24,771 nt of DNA from an uncultured Prevotellaceae bacterium (GTDB taxonomy: Bacteria; Bacteroidota; Bacteroidia; Bacteroidales; Muribaculaceae): the NCBI GenBank assembly GCA_905210415.1, contig CAJLWM010000034.1:1-24771 (forward strand), read 5' to 3'. The first letter of the stretch is position 1. Each line of letters opens with the position of its first letter. Below, piece after piece: positions 1-8,088 of the stretch. The notes beneath the pieces were generated by a model. That model was not told the origin of the DNA and did no database searches. It saw nothing but the letters and a program-made list of their open reading frames with translations. A program made the position numbers and the translations under genes.

Positions 1-20
1 CGTCGCAAACCAAAAGAATT

Positions 21-773
21 ATGGAACGCGAAAGGATAAAAGAATACTCTCACCGCTATTTCCTTGCCCCTGGAGAATGCACTCCTGAAGGCGAGATGCC
101 CATCACCTTGTTGCTCACACGCATCATCGAGGTGGCCACCGAGCACGCCGACAAGCTGGGCGTAGGTTACACCACTCTTATCACAGAAAACCAATCGTGG
201 GTGCTCTCAAGAGTGACAATAGAGATGAAACAATATCCCGTGGTAAACAAGAAATACACTTTCACCACATGGATTGAAAACTTCAATCGCCACTTCTCGC
301 AACGTAATTTTGAGATAAGCGACGACGAGGGCAACGTGCTTGGCTATGCTCGCACCATTTGGGTGGTAATCAATGGCATCACCCGTGAAAGTGCCGACAT
401 CTCAAAATTCAGTCACTTGCAAGAGGTTACATCCGAGCATCCATGCCCTATCGAACCGCAATCGCGCTTGCGCCCTGTTACCGGCGGCACCACCTCGCAC
501 TACGCTTTTAAGTATTGCGACCTCGACATCAATCAGCACGTCAACAGCGTGCGCTATGTGGAGTTGCTTATGAACCAGCTACCTCTCAGCGACTACGAAA
601 GCAATTTTGTGAAGCGCTTTGAGATTGCCTACATCAAGGAATGCGTCTACGCCGAAGAAATGACCATCGCCGTTGACCACACAACCAACGATGTGAAGCT
701 TGAGATCGCCAATGCCGAAGGCACAAGTCACTGCCGCGCACGCATACTCTTGTCGCCTCGCAACAATAAATGA
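21..773 (+). CDS. Acyl-ACP thioesterase (FatA/FatB-like, double hotdog)
   Basis: This protein should hydrolyse acyl-ACP to release free fatty acids in the cytoplasm. Its 250 residues form two hotdog halves. The second half holds the motif D169-x-N171-x-H173-V-N, which matches the Asp/Asn/His catalytic set of plant FatB. A Glu-Cys pair follows at 207-208, where the family has its Glu/Cys. The N-terminal half has the family-like segment around W60 to P73, and TWIENFNRHF at 83-92. The ATG at 21 has no Shine-Dalgarno site, as is usual in Bacteroidetes. The gene ends 39 bp before ilvC on the same strand. From memory, an acyl-ACP thioesterase sits among the ilv genes in Bacteroides as well, so co-transcription with the branched-chain amino acid pathway is likely. 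The physiological substrate cannot be read from the sequence. Confidence 0.9.
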   Translation: MERERIKEYSHRYFLAPGECTPEGEMPITLLLTRIIEVATEHADKLGVGYTTLITENQSWVLSRVTIEMKQYPVVNKKYTFTTWIENFNRHFSQRNFEISDDEGNVLGYARTIWVVINGITRESADISKFSHLQEVTSEHPCPIEPQSRLRPVTGGTTSHYAFKYCDLDINQHVNSVRYVELLMNQLPLSDYESNFVKRFEIAYIKECVYAEEMTIAVDHTTNDVKLEIANAEGTSHCRARILLSPRNNK

Positions 774-812
774 CAACAAATACACACAACACATTTTTAA
801 TTATATAAAACT

Positions 813-1856
813 ATGGCAATATTAAATTTTGGCGGTGTTGAAGAGCAAGTAATCACCCGCGAAGAATTCACTCTTGAAAAAGCGAGAGAAGTATTGAAAG
901 ACGAAACAATTGCCGTCCTCGGCTATGGCGTTCAAGGTCCTGGCCAAAGTATGAACCTGCGCGACAATGGCTTCAACGTTATCGTTGGCCAACGCCAAGG
1001 CAAAACTTTTGAAAAAGCAATCAACGACGGTTGGAAACCTGGCGAAACCCTCTTCAGCATCGAAGAAGCTTGCGAAAAAGGCACCATCATTATGTGTCTG
1101 CTCAGCGATGCCGCAGTAATGTCGGTTTGGCCAACAATCAAGAAGCACCTCACCCCTGGCAAGGCTCTATACTTCTCTCACGGATTTGCAATCACATGGA
1201 GCGACCGCACTGGCTGCGTGCCTCCTGCCGACGTAGACGTGATTATGGTTGCGCCTAAGGGTTCGGGCACTTCTCTGCGCACCATGTTTCTTGAAGGTCG
1301 TGGCGTAAACAGCAGCTATGCCATCTACCAAGATGTCACCGGCAAGGCCTTCGACCGCACTTTGGCGCTCGGAATCGGCATCGGTTCGGGCTACTTGTTT
1401 GAGACCACTTTCCAACGCGAAGCCATATCAGACCTCACTGGCGAACGCGGCTCGCTGATGGGTGCTATACAAGGCCTTTTCCAAGCACAATACGAAGTGC
1501 TTCGCGAAAACGGACACACACCAAGCGAGGCTTTCAATGAAACTGTTGAAGAACTCACCCAATCACTCATGCCTCTCTTTGCCGAGAAAGGTATGGATTG
1601 GATGTACGCCAACTGCTCTACCACAGCACAACGCGGTGCGCTCGACTGGATGACACCATTCCACGACGCCATCAAGCCTGTGATGCAGCGCCTCTACCAA
1701 AGCGTAAAGAGCGGCAACGAAGCCCAAATTTCTATCGACAGCAACTCTAAGCCAGACTATCGCGAAAAGCTCAACGAAGAACTTCGTGAAATGCGCGAAA
1801 GCGAGATGTGGCAAACCGCCGTTACTGTTCGTAAACTTCGTCCGGAGAACAACTAA
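813..1856 (+). CDS. ilvC: Ketol-acid reductoisomerase
   Basis: The enzyme converts acetolactate or acetohydroxybutyrate to the dihydroxy acid in valine/isoleucine synthesis, using NAD(P)H and Mg2+. The 347 residues open with a Rossmann fold: GYGVQG at 37-42 and the cofactor loop near 59-66. Active-site candidates are H123 (SHGF), K149 (APKGSG), D207 and E211 (SDLTGE), E243 and E247, and S269 (CSTT). The sequence, including GRGVNSSYA, RENGHTPSEAFNETVEE and the terminal RKLRPEN, follows yeast Ilv5 much more closely than the E. coli or cyanobacterial enzymes, as I recall those sequences. It is probably transcribed with the thioesterase upstream. A strong hairpin terminator follows within 35 bp. 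Confidence 0.96.
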   Translation: MAILNFGGVEEQVITREEFTLEKAREVLKDETIAVLGYGVQGPGQSMNLRDNGFNVIVGQRQGKTFEKAINDGWKPGETLFSIEEACEKGTIIMCLLSDAAVMSVWPTIKKHLTPGKALYFSHGFAITWSDRTGCVPPADVDVIMVAPKGSGTSLRTMFLEGRGVNSSYAIYQDVTGKAFDRTLALGIGIGSGYLFETTFQREAISDLTGERGSLMGAIQGLFQAQYEVLRENGHTPSEAFNETVEELTQSLMPLFAEKGMDWMYANCSTTAQRGALDWMTPFHDAIKPVMQRLYQSVKSGNEAQISIDSNSKPDYREKLNEELREMRESEMWQTAVTVRKLRPENN

Positions 1857-1888
1857 GCAGCAATCGCTATTAGCAACAAACACCACAC

Positions 1889-1939
1889 GCAGCGACACCA
1901 TCTAATATACATAAAATGAGAGTGTCGCTGCTATTTTTT
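1889..1939 (+). terminator. Rho-independent terminator after ilvC
   Basis: A perfect 10-bp stem (GCAGCGACAC at 1889-1898 with GTGTCGCTGC at 1922-1931) is followed directly by TATTTTTT. It closes the thioesterase-ilvC transcription unit. Confidence 0.85.
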
Positions 1940-1970
1940 GTAAAATTTTCATGTTGCAGCTCTGCAAAAC

Positions 1971-2001
1971 TTGTTTAATAACAAAATTATTTCTAATTTC
2001 G
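1971..2001 (+). promoter_or_regulatory. Possible promoter for def and the two-component genes
   Basis: A TTG at 1971-1973 and TAATTTCG at 1994-2001 (one mismatch to TAnnTTTG) are 20 bp apart, the spacing expected of a Bacteroidetes primary sigma promoter. Transcription would begin near 2006 and leave an AT-rich leader of about 155 nt before def. The interval from 1940 to 2161 shows no ORF or clear structure otherwise. The long leader and imperfect box keep this tentative. Confidence 0.3.
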
Positions 2002-2161
2002 CATAAGGCATAATAAAGTTGTTTTTTACCCAATTCTGACTCAAGCACAATTATATGAATCCTTCTTAAGTGCTATTTGATGATTTTGGGAAATTTCTTA
2101 TTATATTCCTCGTTATAATAAAACAAACATTTTTTAGTAACTTATTACGTTTTAAATATAT

Positions 2162-2722
2162 ATGATACTACCAATATACCTTTACGGTCATCCAGTTTTG
2201 AGAAAAGTTGCGGCTAACATCGACAACACTTACCCTGAATTAGAAAAGTTGATTGAAAACATGAAGGAAACCATGTATGGCAGCGACGGCATTGGCATCG
2301 CAGCCCCACAGGTGGGTGTCAGCGCTCAATTAGTGTATATCGATGCTTCTTGCCTCGCCGACACATTCCCAGAACTTGCCGACAGCAAGATGGTGCTCAT
2401 CAACCCTGAAGTGACCGTAATAGAAGACGGCAAAAGCGTTTCGCGCGAGGAAGGCTGCCTAAGCTTGCCAGGAATCCACGAAAACGTCACCCGTATTGAG
2501 AAGATTCACCTCAAATGGCAAGACGAAAACTTCGAAACCCACGAAAAGGACATCGAAGGCTACCTTGCCCGCGTGGTGCAACACGAATGCGACCACTTGG
2601 CTGGCAAAGTGTTTATCGACCACATTTCCACAATTCGCAAGCAACTCATCAGCGGCAAACTGAAGAAAATTGTTGACGGTAAAGTTCGCTGCTCTTATCG
2701 CACTCATGGCGTAAAGCGCTGA
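2162..2722 (+). CDS. def: Peptide deformylase
   Basis: The enzyme removes the N-formyl group from nascent proteins. The 186-residue product has all three family motifs in order: GIGIAAPQ at 43-50, EGCLS at 97-101 with metal ligand C99, and HECDH at 141-145 with ligands H141 and H145 and catalytic E142. The length is typical. The ATG at 2162 lies in AT-rich sequence without a Shine-Dalgarno site. The response regulator gene follows after 52 bp with no terminator between, so the three genes may share a transcript. In Bacteroides as I recall it, def sits near a Holliday-junction resolvase gene instead, so this arrangement seems lineage-specific. Confidence 0.96.
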   Translation: MILPIYLYGHPVLRKVAANIDNTYPELEKLIENMKETMYGSDGIGIAAPQVGVSAQLVYIDASCLADTFPELADSKMVLINPEVTVIEDGKSVSREEGCLSLPGIHENVTRIEKIHLKWQDENFETHEKDIEGYLARVVQHECDHLAGKVFIDHISTIRKQLISGKLKKIVDGKVRCSYRTHGVKR

Positions 2723-2774
2723 TTATCTTACCATATACGACCCATAGAACAACTTCACATTTCATTACACAACA

Positions 2775-3494
2775 ATGGAAACAAAAATACTCATAGTAGA
2801 TGACGAAGAATCAATATGCGAGATCCTAAAATACAATCTCGAGTTAGAAGGTTATACCGTCGCTGTAGCCTCTTGCGCCGAAGACGCTTTGAAGTTAGAC
2901 ATCAGCGACTTTTCCCTCGTCATCCTTGATATCATGATGAAAAACCTTGACGGTTTCGGGCTTGCTAAGAAAATCAAAAGCAATCCCGAAACAGAGTTTA
3001 TGCCCATTATATTCTGCAGCGCGCTCAATAGCGAGGATTCTCGCGTGAAAGGTCTGAACATCGGCGGCGACGACTATATCGTGAAGCCATTCCGCATTCG
3101 CGAAGTGCTTGCTCGCGTACGCAGCCTATTGCGCCGCACTCAGATGGTGAAGCGCGCCGAGGCTTCAGCACATGCTGTCGCTGAAGAATCTTCCGACTTG
3201 GTGTTTAAAGGGCTCACAATCGTGCGCAAGCAGAAGCAATGTCTTATCGACGGCGAGCCTGTGAAACTCACCAAGACGGAATACGAATTACTTCTATTCT
3301 TCTTGTCAAATCAAGACTGCATCTACACCCGCAAAGAGATTATCTCTAACATCTGGGGCAGAAACAACGACGTGACAGAACGTGCTATCGACACAAACAT
3401 CACTCGTCTGCGCAAGAAGATAGGTGACTACGGCAATTACCTGATCACACGACTCGGTTACGGATATGGGTTCCTCTCACAATTGGAGAAATAG
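2775..3494 (+). CDS. OmpR/PhoB-family response regulator
   Basis: This is a cytoplasmic DNA-binding response regulator of 239 residues. The receiver domain (about 3-120) has the acidic pair D9/D10, phospho-acceptor D52 (LVILDIMM), switch residue S82 and K104 (IVKPF). A winged-helix effector domain follows at about 142-237, with the recognition-helix pattern AIDTNITRLRKKIG and the wing motif RLGYGYGF. Its gene overlaps the histidine kinase start by 29 nt, so the two are almost certainly a cognate, translationally coupled pair. The Bacteroides RprY regulator has the same layout, but I cannot assign orthology or the signal. Confidence 0.93.
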   Translation: METKILIVDDEESICEILKYNLELEGYTVAVASCAEDALKLDISDFSLVILDIMMKNLDGFGLAKKIKSNPETEFMPIIFCSALNSEDSRVKGLNIGGDDYIVKPFRIREVLARVRSLLRRTQMVKRAEASAHAVAEESSDLVFKGLTIVRKQKQCLIDGEPVKLTKTEYELLLFFLSNQDCIYTRKEIISNIWGRNNDVTERAIDTNITRLRKKIGDYGNYLITRLGYGYGFLSQLEK

Positions 3495-4527
3495 TTTTCC
3501 CTACACAGCCCTCCTCTTCTTCAGCGGTTGGCTCTGGATTGCCACGGTTACGTTTTTACTTGTGATATGGCAATCGCAAGTGATCGACACCAACCGAGGC
3601 ACAATCATAGCCGTAATAGTGTTTGCTGCTATCGTAAACATCCTCATTTTCATCTCATTTACATTTTTTGCTCACGACTTAGCCACACTGTGGCGCATGC
3701 TGGAGTCGTTTGAGAAAAACAATCCACAAAAACCAGGGAAAATGTTTCAGGTCAGCATTGCGAAAATGGCTGTCAGTCTCTACAACATTCGCATCAAGTG
3801 CGACTACAACAATGCCAAGATACAAGAGAAACAACGCCTTGATTTGGAAAAGGAAAAAGAGGAAATGCTTTCACGGCAAGTGCTTTCCAACAATCTTAAT
3901 CATGAGATTAAAACGCCTATCGGCATCATACAGGGCTACATAGACACCCTGATTGAGCACGACAACGAGATTGCCCCCGAAATGAGGCGCCACTTCCTTG
4001 AGAAGTGCCTCGAAAACACTCTGCGATTGCAAAACATGGCTTACAACATGAGCGTGATCACTCGCATAGAAAATGGCAAGGAGGCTATACAATTAGACAC
4101 CATCAACCTTGTTGATACGCTCAACAACGTGCTCGACGACCTTACGCCAATCTTCGAAAAGGCTGGCATCCGCGCAATCAACAAGATGACACAAGAACTC
4201 ATGGTGCGCTCAAATGCCAATGTGCTTTACAACATATTCAGCAACCTATCTAAAAATGCCGCTTTCTACTCTGGCGGCACTGAAATAATTGTGGAAATGA
4301 TCGACGAGAAGCACATATCGTTTCGCGACAACGGCAAAGGCGTAGAAGAGCAGTATCTTGAGAAGATTTTCAATCGTTTCTATCGCGTTGACCGCGACAA
4401 AAACCGCAACCTGAGCAGTAGCGGTCTTGGCCTGTCTATCGTGAAAGAAGCCGTGGAAATGCATGGCTGGACCATTAGCGCCCACAATCATCCCGACGGA
4501 GGACTCCAATTTATCATTGCGCTTTGA
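3466..4527 (+). CDS. Membrane sensor histidine kinase
   Basis: This is the partner of the preceding response regulator. The 353 residues contain two membrane helices (about 13-34 and 46-68) separated by a periplasmic loop of only about 10 residues, so there is no extracellular sensor domain. A cytoplasmic linker coiled coil lies at about 118-140. Next come the phospho-acceptor H146 in NHEIKTP and a HATPase domain with N264 (N box), DNGKG at 288-292 (G1), the F box near 302-307 and GLGL at 320-323 (G2). The ATG at 3466 lies inside the regulator gene, and no other plausible start occurs before the first membrane helix. The stop codon touches the left edge of a palindromic repeat. The tiny periplasmic loop suggests sensing in the membrane or cytoplasm. 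Confidence 0.93.
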   Translation: MGSSHNWRNSFPYTALLFFSGWLWIATVTFLLVIWQSQVIDTNRGTIIAVIVFAAIVNILIFISFTFFAHDLATLWRMLESFEKNNPQKPGKMFQVSIAKMAVSLYNIRIKCDYNNAKIQEKQRLDLEKEKEEMLSRQVLSNNLNHEIKTPIGIIQGYIDTLIEHDNEIAPEMRRHFLEKCLENTLRLQNMAYNMSVITRIENGKEAIQLDTINLVDTLNNVLDDLTPIFEKAGIRAINKMTQELMVRSNANVLYNIFSNLSKNAAFYSGGTEIIVEMIDEKHISFRDNGKGVEEQYLEKIFNRFYRVDRDKNRNLSSSGLGLSIVKEAVEMHGWTISAHNHPDGGLQFIIAL

Positions 4528-4716
4528 CTCAATTCGGGCTTTAGGGCTTGAATGGATTTCGAAATTTTAGAAGTGCGGATTTTGATTGCTTTTTAATGAG
4601 TAATAGCAGGCTATTGCGAATTAAAAACAAGCTAAAGATGACTTATAAAAACCTAAAGACTTCAAGCAGTGGAAAAATTACCCCATTTACGGCCTAATGC
4701 CCGATTTGGGTTTAAC
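4522..4716. repeat. Imperfect palindromic repeat element, copy 1
   Basis: The element lies between the convergent kinase and radical SAM genes. Its outer ends are inverted repeats: 4527-4555 matches the reverse complement of 4683-4711 at 23 of 29 positions. The centre is also palindromic: AATAGC at 4602-4607 faces GCTATT at 4610-4615, and the flanking T-rich and A-rich runs continue the match. The middles of the two arms have diverged, and the right arm is about 20 nt longer. Bases 4531-4611 recur at 24691-24771 with 74 of 81 identical, so this is a mobile or dispersed intergenic repeat. It has no coding capacity of its own. It could be a MITE-like remnant, a REP-type hairpin element or a bidirectional terminator. 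No target-site duplication could be fixed. Confidence 0.75.
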
Positions 4717-5622
4717 CATTGCGCCCTGCTCCACCCCTTGCGCGGCCATACGCTTGAGCAACAGGTGAGTGAATTCATAATTTTTCAGGCCCCAACGTGG
4801 CGACATCAACAATTCGCCAGGCGATTGCGACACAAATCGCTCAATAGCCATGTCTCGACGTATGTGCTGCATCACTTGCAGGCACACATCGATATACTCT
4901 TCAGCGCTCCATTGCATCAACTCCACTTCGCCACGCTCATACATTTGCGCCAACGTTGTGCCACGTATCACTTGCAACTGATGAAGTTTCACTGTACTTA
5001 ACGGCAACTGCGAGATGCGCTGGGCCGTGACAATAAAATCCTCCAAAGTTTCGCCGGGCAAACCTAGTATCAAGTGCGCACCGCACATCACGCCATAGCG
5101 CGCCGTGCGAGAAACTGCGTCTACCACATCGGCCCATGAGTGACCGCGATTTATCGCCTTCAGCGTGCGATCGTGCGATGTCTCCACGCCATATTCCACC
5201 ATCACAAACTTCTGCTTGGCAAGACCCGACAGATATTCGAGCAACTCATCCGGCATACAGTCGGGACGCGTGGCTATAATCAGCCCCACCACATCGTTGC
5301 AAGCAAGAGCCTCCTCATAGAGCGATATCAGGTGCTCCAAGTTGCCATAAGTGTTGGTGTAAGCCTGAAAATAGGCAAGATACTTCATCTGCGGATATTT
5401 GCGCGCGAAAAAAGTCTTTCCACGCTCCACCTGCTCAGTCACCGAGATGCGAGTCTGGCAATACGCCGGATTAAACGACTGGTTGTTGCAATATATGCAG
5501 CCACCCACACCCTTAGTGCCATCGCGGTTAGGACACATAAATCCTGCATCAATGGCAATTTTCTGCACCTTTACGTCGAAGTATTGGCGCAAAAACTCGC
5601 CATAATCAAAATATTGTGCCAT
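4687..5622 (-). CDS. TIGR01212-family radical SAM protein (YhcC/YtqA-like)
   Basis: This is a radical S-adenosylmethionine enzyme of unassigned reaction. With numbering from the GTG noted below, C32, C44 and C47 (MCPNRDGTKG...GGCIYC) form the 4Fe-4S site with the long first spacing that marks the YhcC/YtqA family. The conserved block SPRWGL appears near the C-terminus. Family members end soon after that block, whereas here the last eight residues, KPKSGIRP, and the stop are encoded by the right end of the palindromic repeat. The start given is the ATG at 5622. A GTG at 5628 shares a base with the aroC stop (TAGTG) and would add two residues. It is the last gene of a ybaK-aroC operon. Confidence 0.88.
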   Translation of the reverse strand: MAQYFDYGEFLRQYFDVKVQKIAIDAGFMCPNRDGTKGVGGCIYCNNQSFNPAYCQTRISVTEQVERGKTFFARKYPQMKYLAYFQAYTNTYGNLEHLISLYEEALACNDVVGLIIATRPDCMPDELLEYLSGLAKQKFVMVEYGVETSHDRTLKAINRGHSWADVVDAVSRTARYGVMCGAHLILGLPGETLEDFIVTAQRISQLPLSTVKLHQLQVIRGTTLAQMYERGEVELMQWSAEEYIDVCLQVMQHIRRDMAIERFVSQSPGELLMSPRWGLKNYEFTHLLLKRMAAQGVEQGAMVKPKSGIRP

Positions 5623-5627
5623 ATTCA

Positions 5628-6704
5628 CTATATCCTCGAAGTTCTGTTTAAAAGATAATTGTCAAAAATAGTCATCGCAGCCATAGCCTCCACCACTGGC
5701 ACAGCTCGGGGCAACACGCAAGCATCGTGCCGTCCGCGTGGATGCAAAGTCATCTCGTTGCCAGCCTCATCTATGGTTTCAACATCCCTCAGCAGCGTAG
5801 CCACTGGCTTAAACGCCACTCTGAAGTAAATATCCTCGCCATTTGATATTCCGCCCTGTATTCCGCCAGAGTTGTTAGTGACCGTGCTCACACTGCCATC
5901 GTTGCACACAAAGCGGTCATTAACCTCGCTACCACGCTTATCAACGAAATCAAACCCGAGTCCATATTCAAAGCCCTTCACTGCATTGATGCTGAGCATT
6001 GCCGCACCCAATCGTGCATGCAAGCGGTCGAACACTGGTTCGCCCAGTCCAGCAGGCACACCCTTAATTACGCATGTAATCACGCCACCAATAGTGTCAC
6101 CCTCGGCTTTCACTTGTTCTACCAATTCCACCATTCTGGCAGCCGCTTCAGCGTCGGGACAACGCACCTCATTATCGTCGGTTTTCGACAAATCATAGCG
6201 GTGATAATCCTTATCGAGAGCGACATTGCCAATCTGCGACGTATAGGCAGTGACTGATATTCCCAATTGGCTGAGCGCCTGCATAGCAATAGCGCCGCCC
6301 ACCACACGGGCTGCAGTTTCACGCGCCGACGATCTGCCCCCGCCACGATAATCGCGGAAGCCATATTTAGCGGTGTAGGTATAGTCGGCATGCGACGGAC
6401 GGAAACATTTGGCTATATCGCCATAGTCGGTCGAATGGTGGTCTTCGTTTTCAATCACAAAACCAATCGGCGTTCCCGTGGTTTTGCCCTCAAACACGCC
6501 CGATAACAGCCTCACACGGTCTTTCTCGTTGCGCGCTGTCACTATCGACGATTGTCCTGGGCGACGACGATTGAGCTGGCGCTGCACCTCATCCACATCA
6601 ATTGGCACACCGGCAGGCATACCATCAATCACGCCACCTATCGCTTCTCCGTGCGACTCTCCAAACGTGGTGAGTTTATAGATATATCCAAATTCGTTTC
6701 GCAT
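5628..6704 (-). CDS. aroC: Chorismate synthase
   Basis: The enzyme makes chorismate from EPSP, the last shared step of aromatic amino acid synthesis, using reduced FMN. The 358 residues are the usual length. Visible signatures are GESHG at 15-19, the RRRPGQS segment at about 46-52, a [13 protein letters not shown] block in the middle and [13 protein letters not shown] towards the C-terminus. The gene follows ybaK by 22 bp and abuts the radical SAM gene, so the three are probably one transcript. Confidence 0.97.
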   Translation of the reverse strand: MRNEFGYIYKLTTFGESHGEAIGGVIDGMPAGVPIDVDEVQRQLNRRRPGQSSIVTARNEKDRVRLLSGVFEGKTTGTPIGFVIENEDHHSTDYGDIAKCFRPSHADYTYTAKYGFRDYRGGGRSSARETAARVVGGAIAMQALSQLGISVTAYTSQIGNVALDKDYHRYDLSKTDDNEVRCPDAEAAARMVELVEQVKAEGDTIGGVITCVIKGVPAGLGEPVFDRLHARLGAAMLSINAVKGFEYGLGFDFVDKRGSEVNDRFVCNDGSVSTVTNNSGGIQGGISNGEDIYFRVAFKPVATLLRDVETIDEAGNEMTLHPRGRHDACVLPRAVPVVEAMAAMTIFDNYLLNRTSRI

Positions 6705-6726
6705 ACGTTCTGCGTATTGATATTAG

Positions 6727-7209
6727 TTACTCTGCGATTATATTTTCAGTGGTACCACGCACATACTTCACCAATTCAGCAGGCGACACCTTCAGTTGCA
6801 ATCCGCGCACACCTGCGCTCACATAGATATAGTCGAAATCGAGGCATGTGCTATGGAAGAATGTAGGAAAAGCCTTCTTCATTCCTATCGGAGAGCATCC
6901 GCCGCGAATATATCCAGTGGTAGGCAACAATTCCTTCATCGGTATCAAATCCACTTTTTTGTTGCCCGACACCTTTGCAGCCTTTTTCAAGTCCACCTCA
7001 GCGTCGCCGGGCACTACGCAAACGAAGTATCCGCTCTTGTCGCCCTTCAGCACAAGCGTCTTAAACACTTGCTTAATATCTTCATTCAATTGATCGGCTA
7101 TGTGTGTGGCAGCCAAGTCATTCTCATCTACAACGTATGGCACAAGCTCATACTTAATCTTTGCTCTATCGAGCAATCGTGCTGCATTTGTTTTGTTGAT
7201 TCCTGACAT
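6727..7209 (-). CDS. ybaK: Cys-tRNA(Pro)/Cys-tRNA(Cys) deacylase, YbaK/EbsC type
   Basis: This trans-editing enzyme hydrolyses Cys mischarged on tRNA-Pro. The 160 residues have the YbaK fold: K50 in VFKTLVLKGD matches the catalytic lysine of the Haemophilus protein, followed by FVCVVPGDAEVDLKKAAK and the loop GYIRGGCSPIGMKK. The length is typical. It is the first gene of the ybaK-aroC-radical SAM unit and is divergent from the thioredoxin-like gene across a 57-bp gap. Confidence 0.92.
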   Translation of the reverse strand: MSGINKTNAARLLDRAKIKYELVPYVVDENDLAATHIADQLNEDIKQVFKTLVLKGDKSGYFVCVVPGDAEVDLKKAAKVSGNKKVDLIPMKELLPTTGYIRGGCSPIGMKKAFPTFFHSTCLDFDYIYVSAGVRGLQLKVSPAELVKYVRGTTENIIAE

Positions 7210-7234
7210 AATCCAGTAATTTATTCACGTTATA

Positions 7235-7242
7235 CAAAAGTA
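7235..7242 (-). promoter_or_regulatory. -7 promoter box for ybaK operon
   Basis: Read on the minus strand, this is TACTTTTG, a full match to the Bacteroidetes TAnnTTTG box. It lies 25 nt before the ybaK ATG, giving a leader of about 21 nt. No convincing -33 TTTG was found at 19-21 bp. Confidence 0.4.
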
Positions 7243-7254
7243 CAAAAAATTCGC

Positions 7255-7262
7255 TATATTTG
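7255..7262 (+). promoter_or_regulatory. -7 promoter box abutting the ATG of the thioredoxin-like gene
   Basis: TATATTTG fully matches TAnnTTTG and ends 4 nt before the ATG at 7267. If used, transcription would start on or next to the start codon, giving a leaderless message. No -33 element is visible. Confidence 0.4.
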
Positions 7263-7266
7263 TAGC

Positions 7267-7962
7267 ATGAGAACACTAATCACTACATACCTTATGCTTT
7301 TGCTGTGTGGCTTCACAGCAAATGCGCAAAGTTGCTCAATGGGGTTTGCCCATCTCATCAAGGGGTGTCATAGCCGCAATGTTGCCCTCGCTATGGCACA
7401 ATATGCCGAGCAATATCTCTACACTACTGGCAGCGAGGGTTACGACGAGGACAGTTTCATAGAAGTGCTTCACGCCATGATTGAATCACCTCTTCTCACC
7501 GATGCCGACAAGCAAAGACCTACGGCTTTGCTCAAGTCGGTGATGAAAAATCGCCCCGGACAAGTGGCTGCCGACATAGCATTTATAACTCCCGACAACA
7601 AGCAGCGCCATCTGCACGAATGCGAAACGCCATTCACCATACTGCTGTTCAACGACCCCGAATGCGAAGATTGCGCCGAAATCAAACAACAAATCAGCAG
7701 CGACAGCATTCTGCAACGCCTTATCGACGACAAGAAACTCACCGTTGTGGGCATCTACCCCTATGACGACGAGGCGCAATGGCGTTCCACGAAATACCCC
7801 GACAATATGATAAACGGTTGGGACCAAGATATGGCAATCGAAGAAACTGAGTCGTATGTCATTCCACAAATCCCCACACTATACCTTCTCGGCGAAAAGC
7901 ACAAGGTGATACTCAAAAACACCTCCATCAAAGAAATCATCTCATATCTTGACCGCCAATAG
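7267..7962 (+). CDS. Exported thioredoxin-like protein (DUF5106-like)
   Basis: This is a probable periplasmic thiol-disulfide protein of 231 residues. An N-terminal signal peptide ends near ANAQ (19-22). C14 lacks a lipobox, so a lipoprotein is unlikely. Residues 35-100 are helical and hard to assign. The thioredoxin half starts near 101: the strand ILLFND leads into the redox-type motif C133-E-D-C136, and P203 in IPQIPTLYLL fits the cis-proline. Two further cysteines, C23 and C34, follow the signal peptide. The layout resembles Bacteroidetes DUF5106 proteins. Because the signal peptide begins at residue 1, the ATG at 7267 should be the true start. The gene appears monocistronic and is followed by a terminator. 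Redox function is inferred from the motif only. Confidence 0.72.
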   Translation: MRTLITTYLMLLLCGFTANAQSCSMGFAHLIKGCHSRNVALAMAQYAEQYLYTTGSEGYDEDSFIEVLHAMIESPLLTDADKQRPTALLKSVMKNRPGQVAADIAFITPDNKQRHLHECETPFTILLFNDPECEDCAEIKQQISSDSILQRLIDDKKLTVVGIYPYDDEAQWRSTKYPDNMINGWDQDMAIEETESYVIPQIPTLYLLGEKHKVILKNTSIKEIISYLDRQ

Positions 7963-8015
7963 CGCTCAGCATAAAGCCGATTCGAGTTAAAACCGGTTTG
8001 GTTAAAATAAATTAA

Positions 8016-8052
8016 GGCACCCTCAGCCTGCTGGGGATGCCATTTATTTTTT
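8016..8052. terminator. Terminator shared by the thioredoxin-like gene and rho
   Basis: A GC-rich stem (8016-8027 with 8030-8041, one mismatch and one wobble, 2-nt loop) is followed on the plus strand by ATTTATTTTTT. On the minus strand the trailing sequence is also T-rich, so it may serve rho from the other side. Confidence 0.7.
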
Positions 8053-8088
8053 CGCCAAAACAATCCGTTTGGGCTATGATTCTACGTA

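Noticed and set aside
7300..7310. Lipobox in the thioredoxin-like protein (LLLC at residues 11-14)
   Set aside because: The residue before Cys is Leu, which does not fit a lipobox; a type I signal ending near ANAQ fits better.
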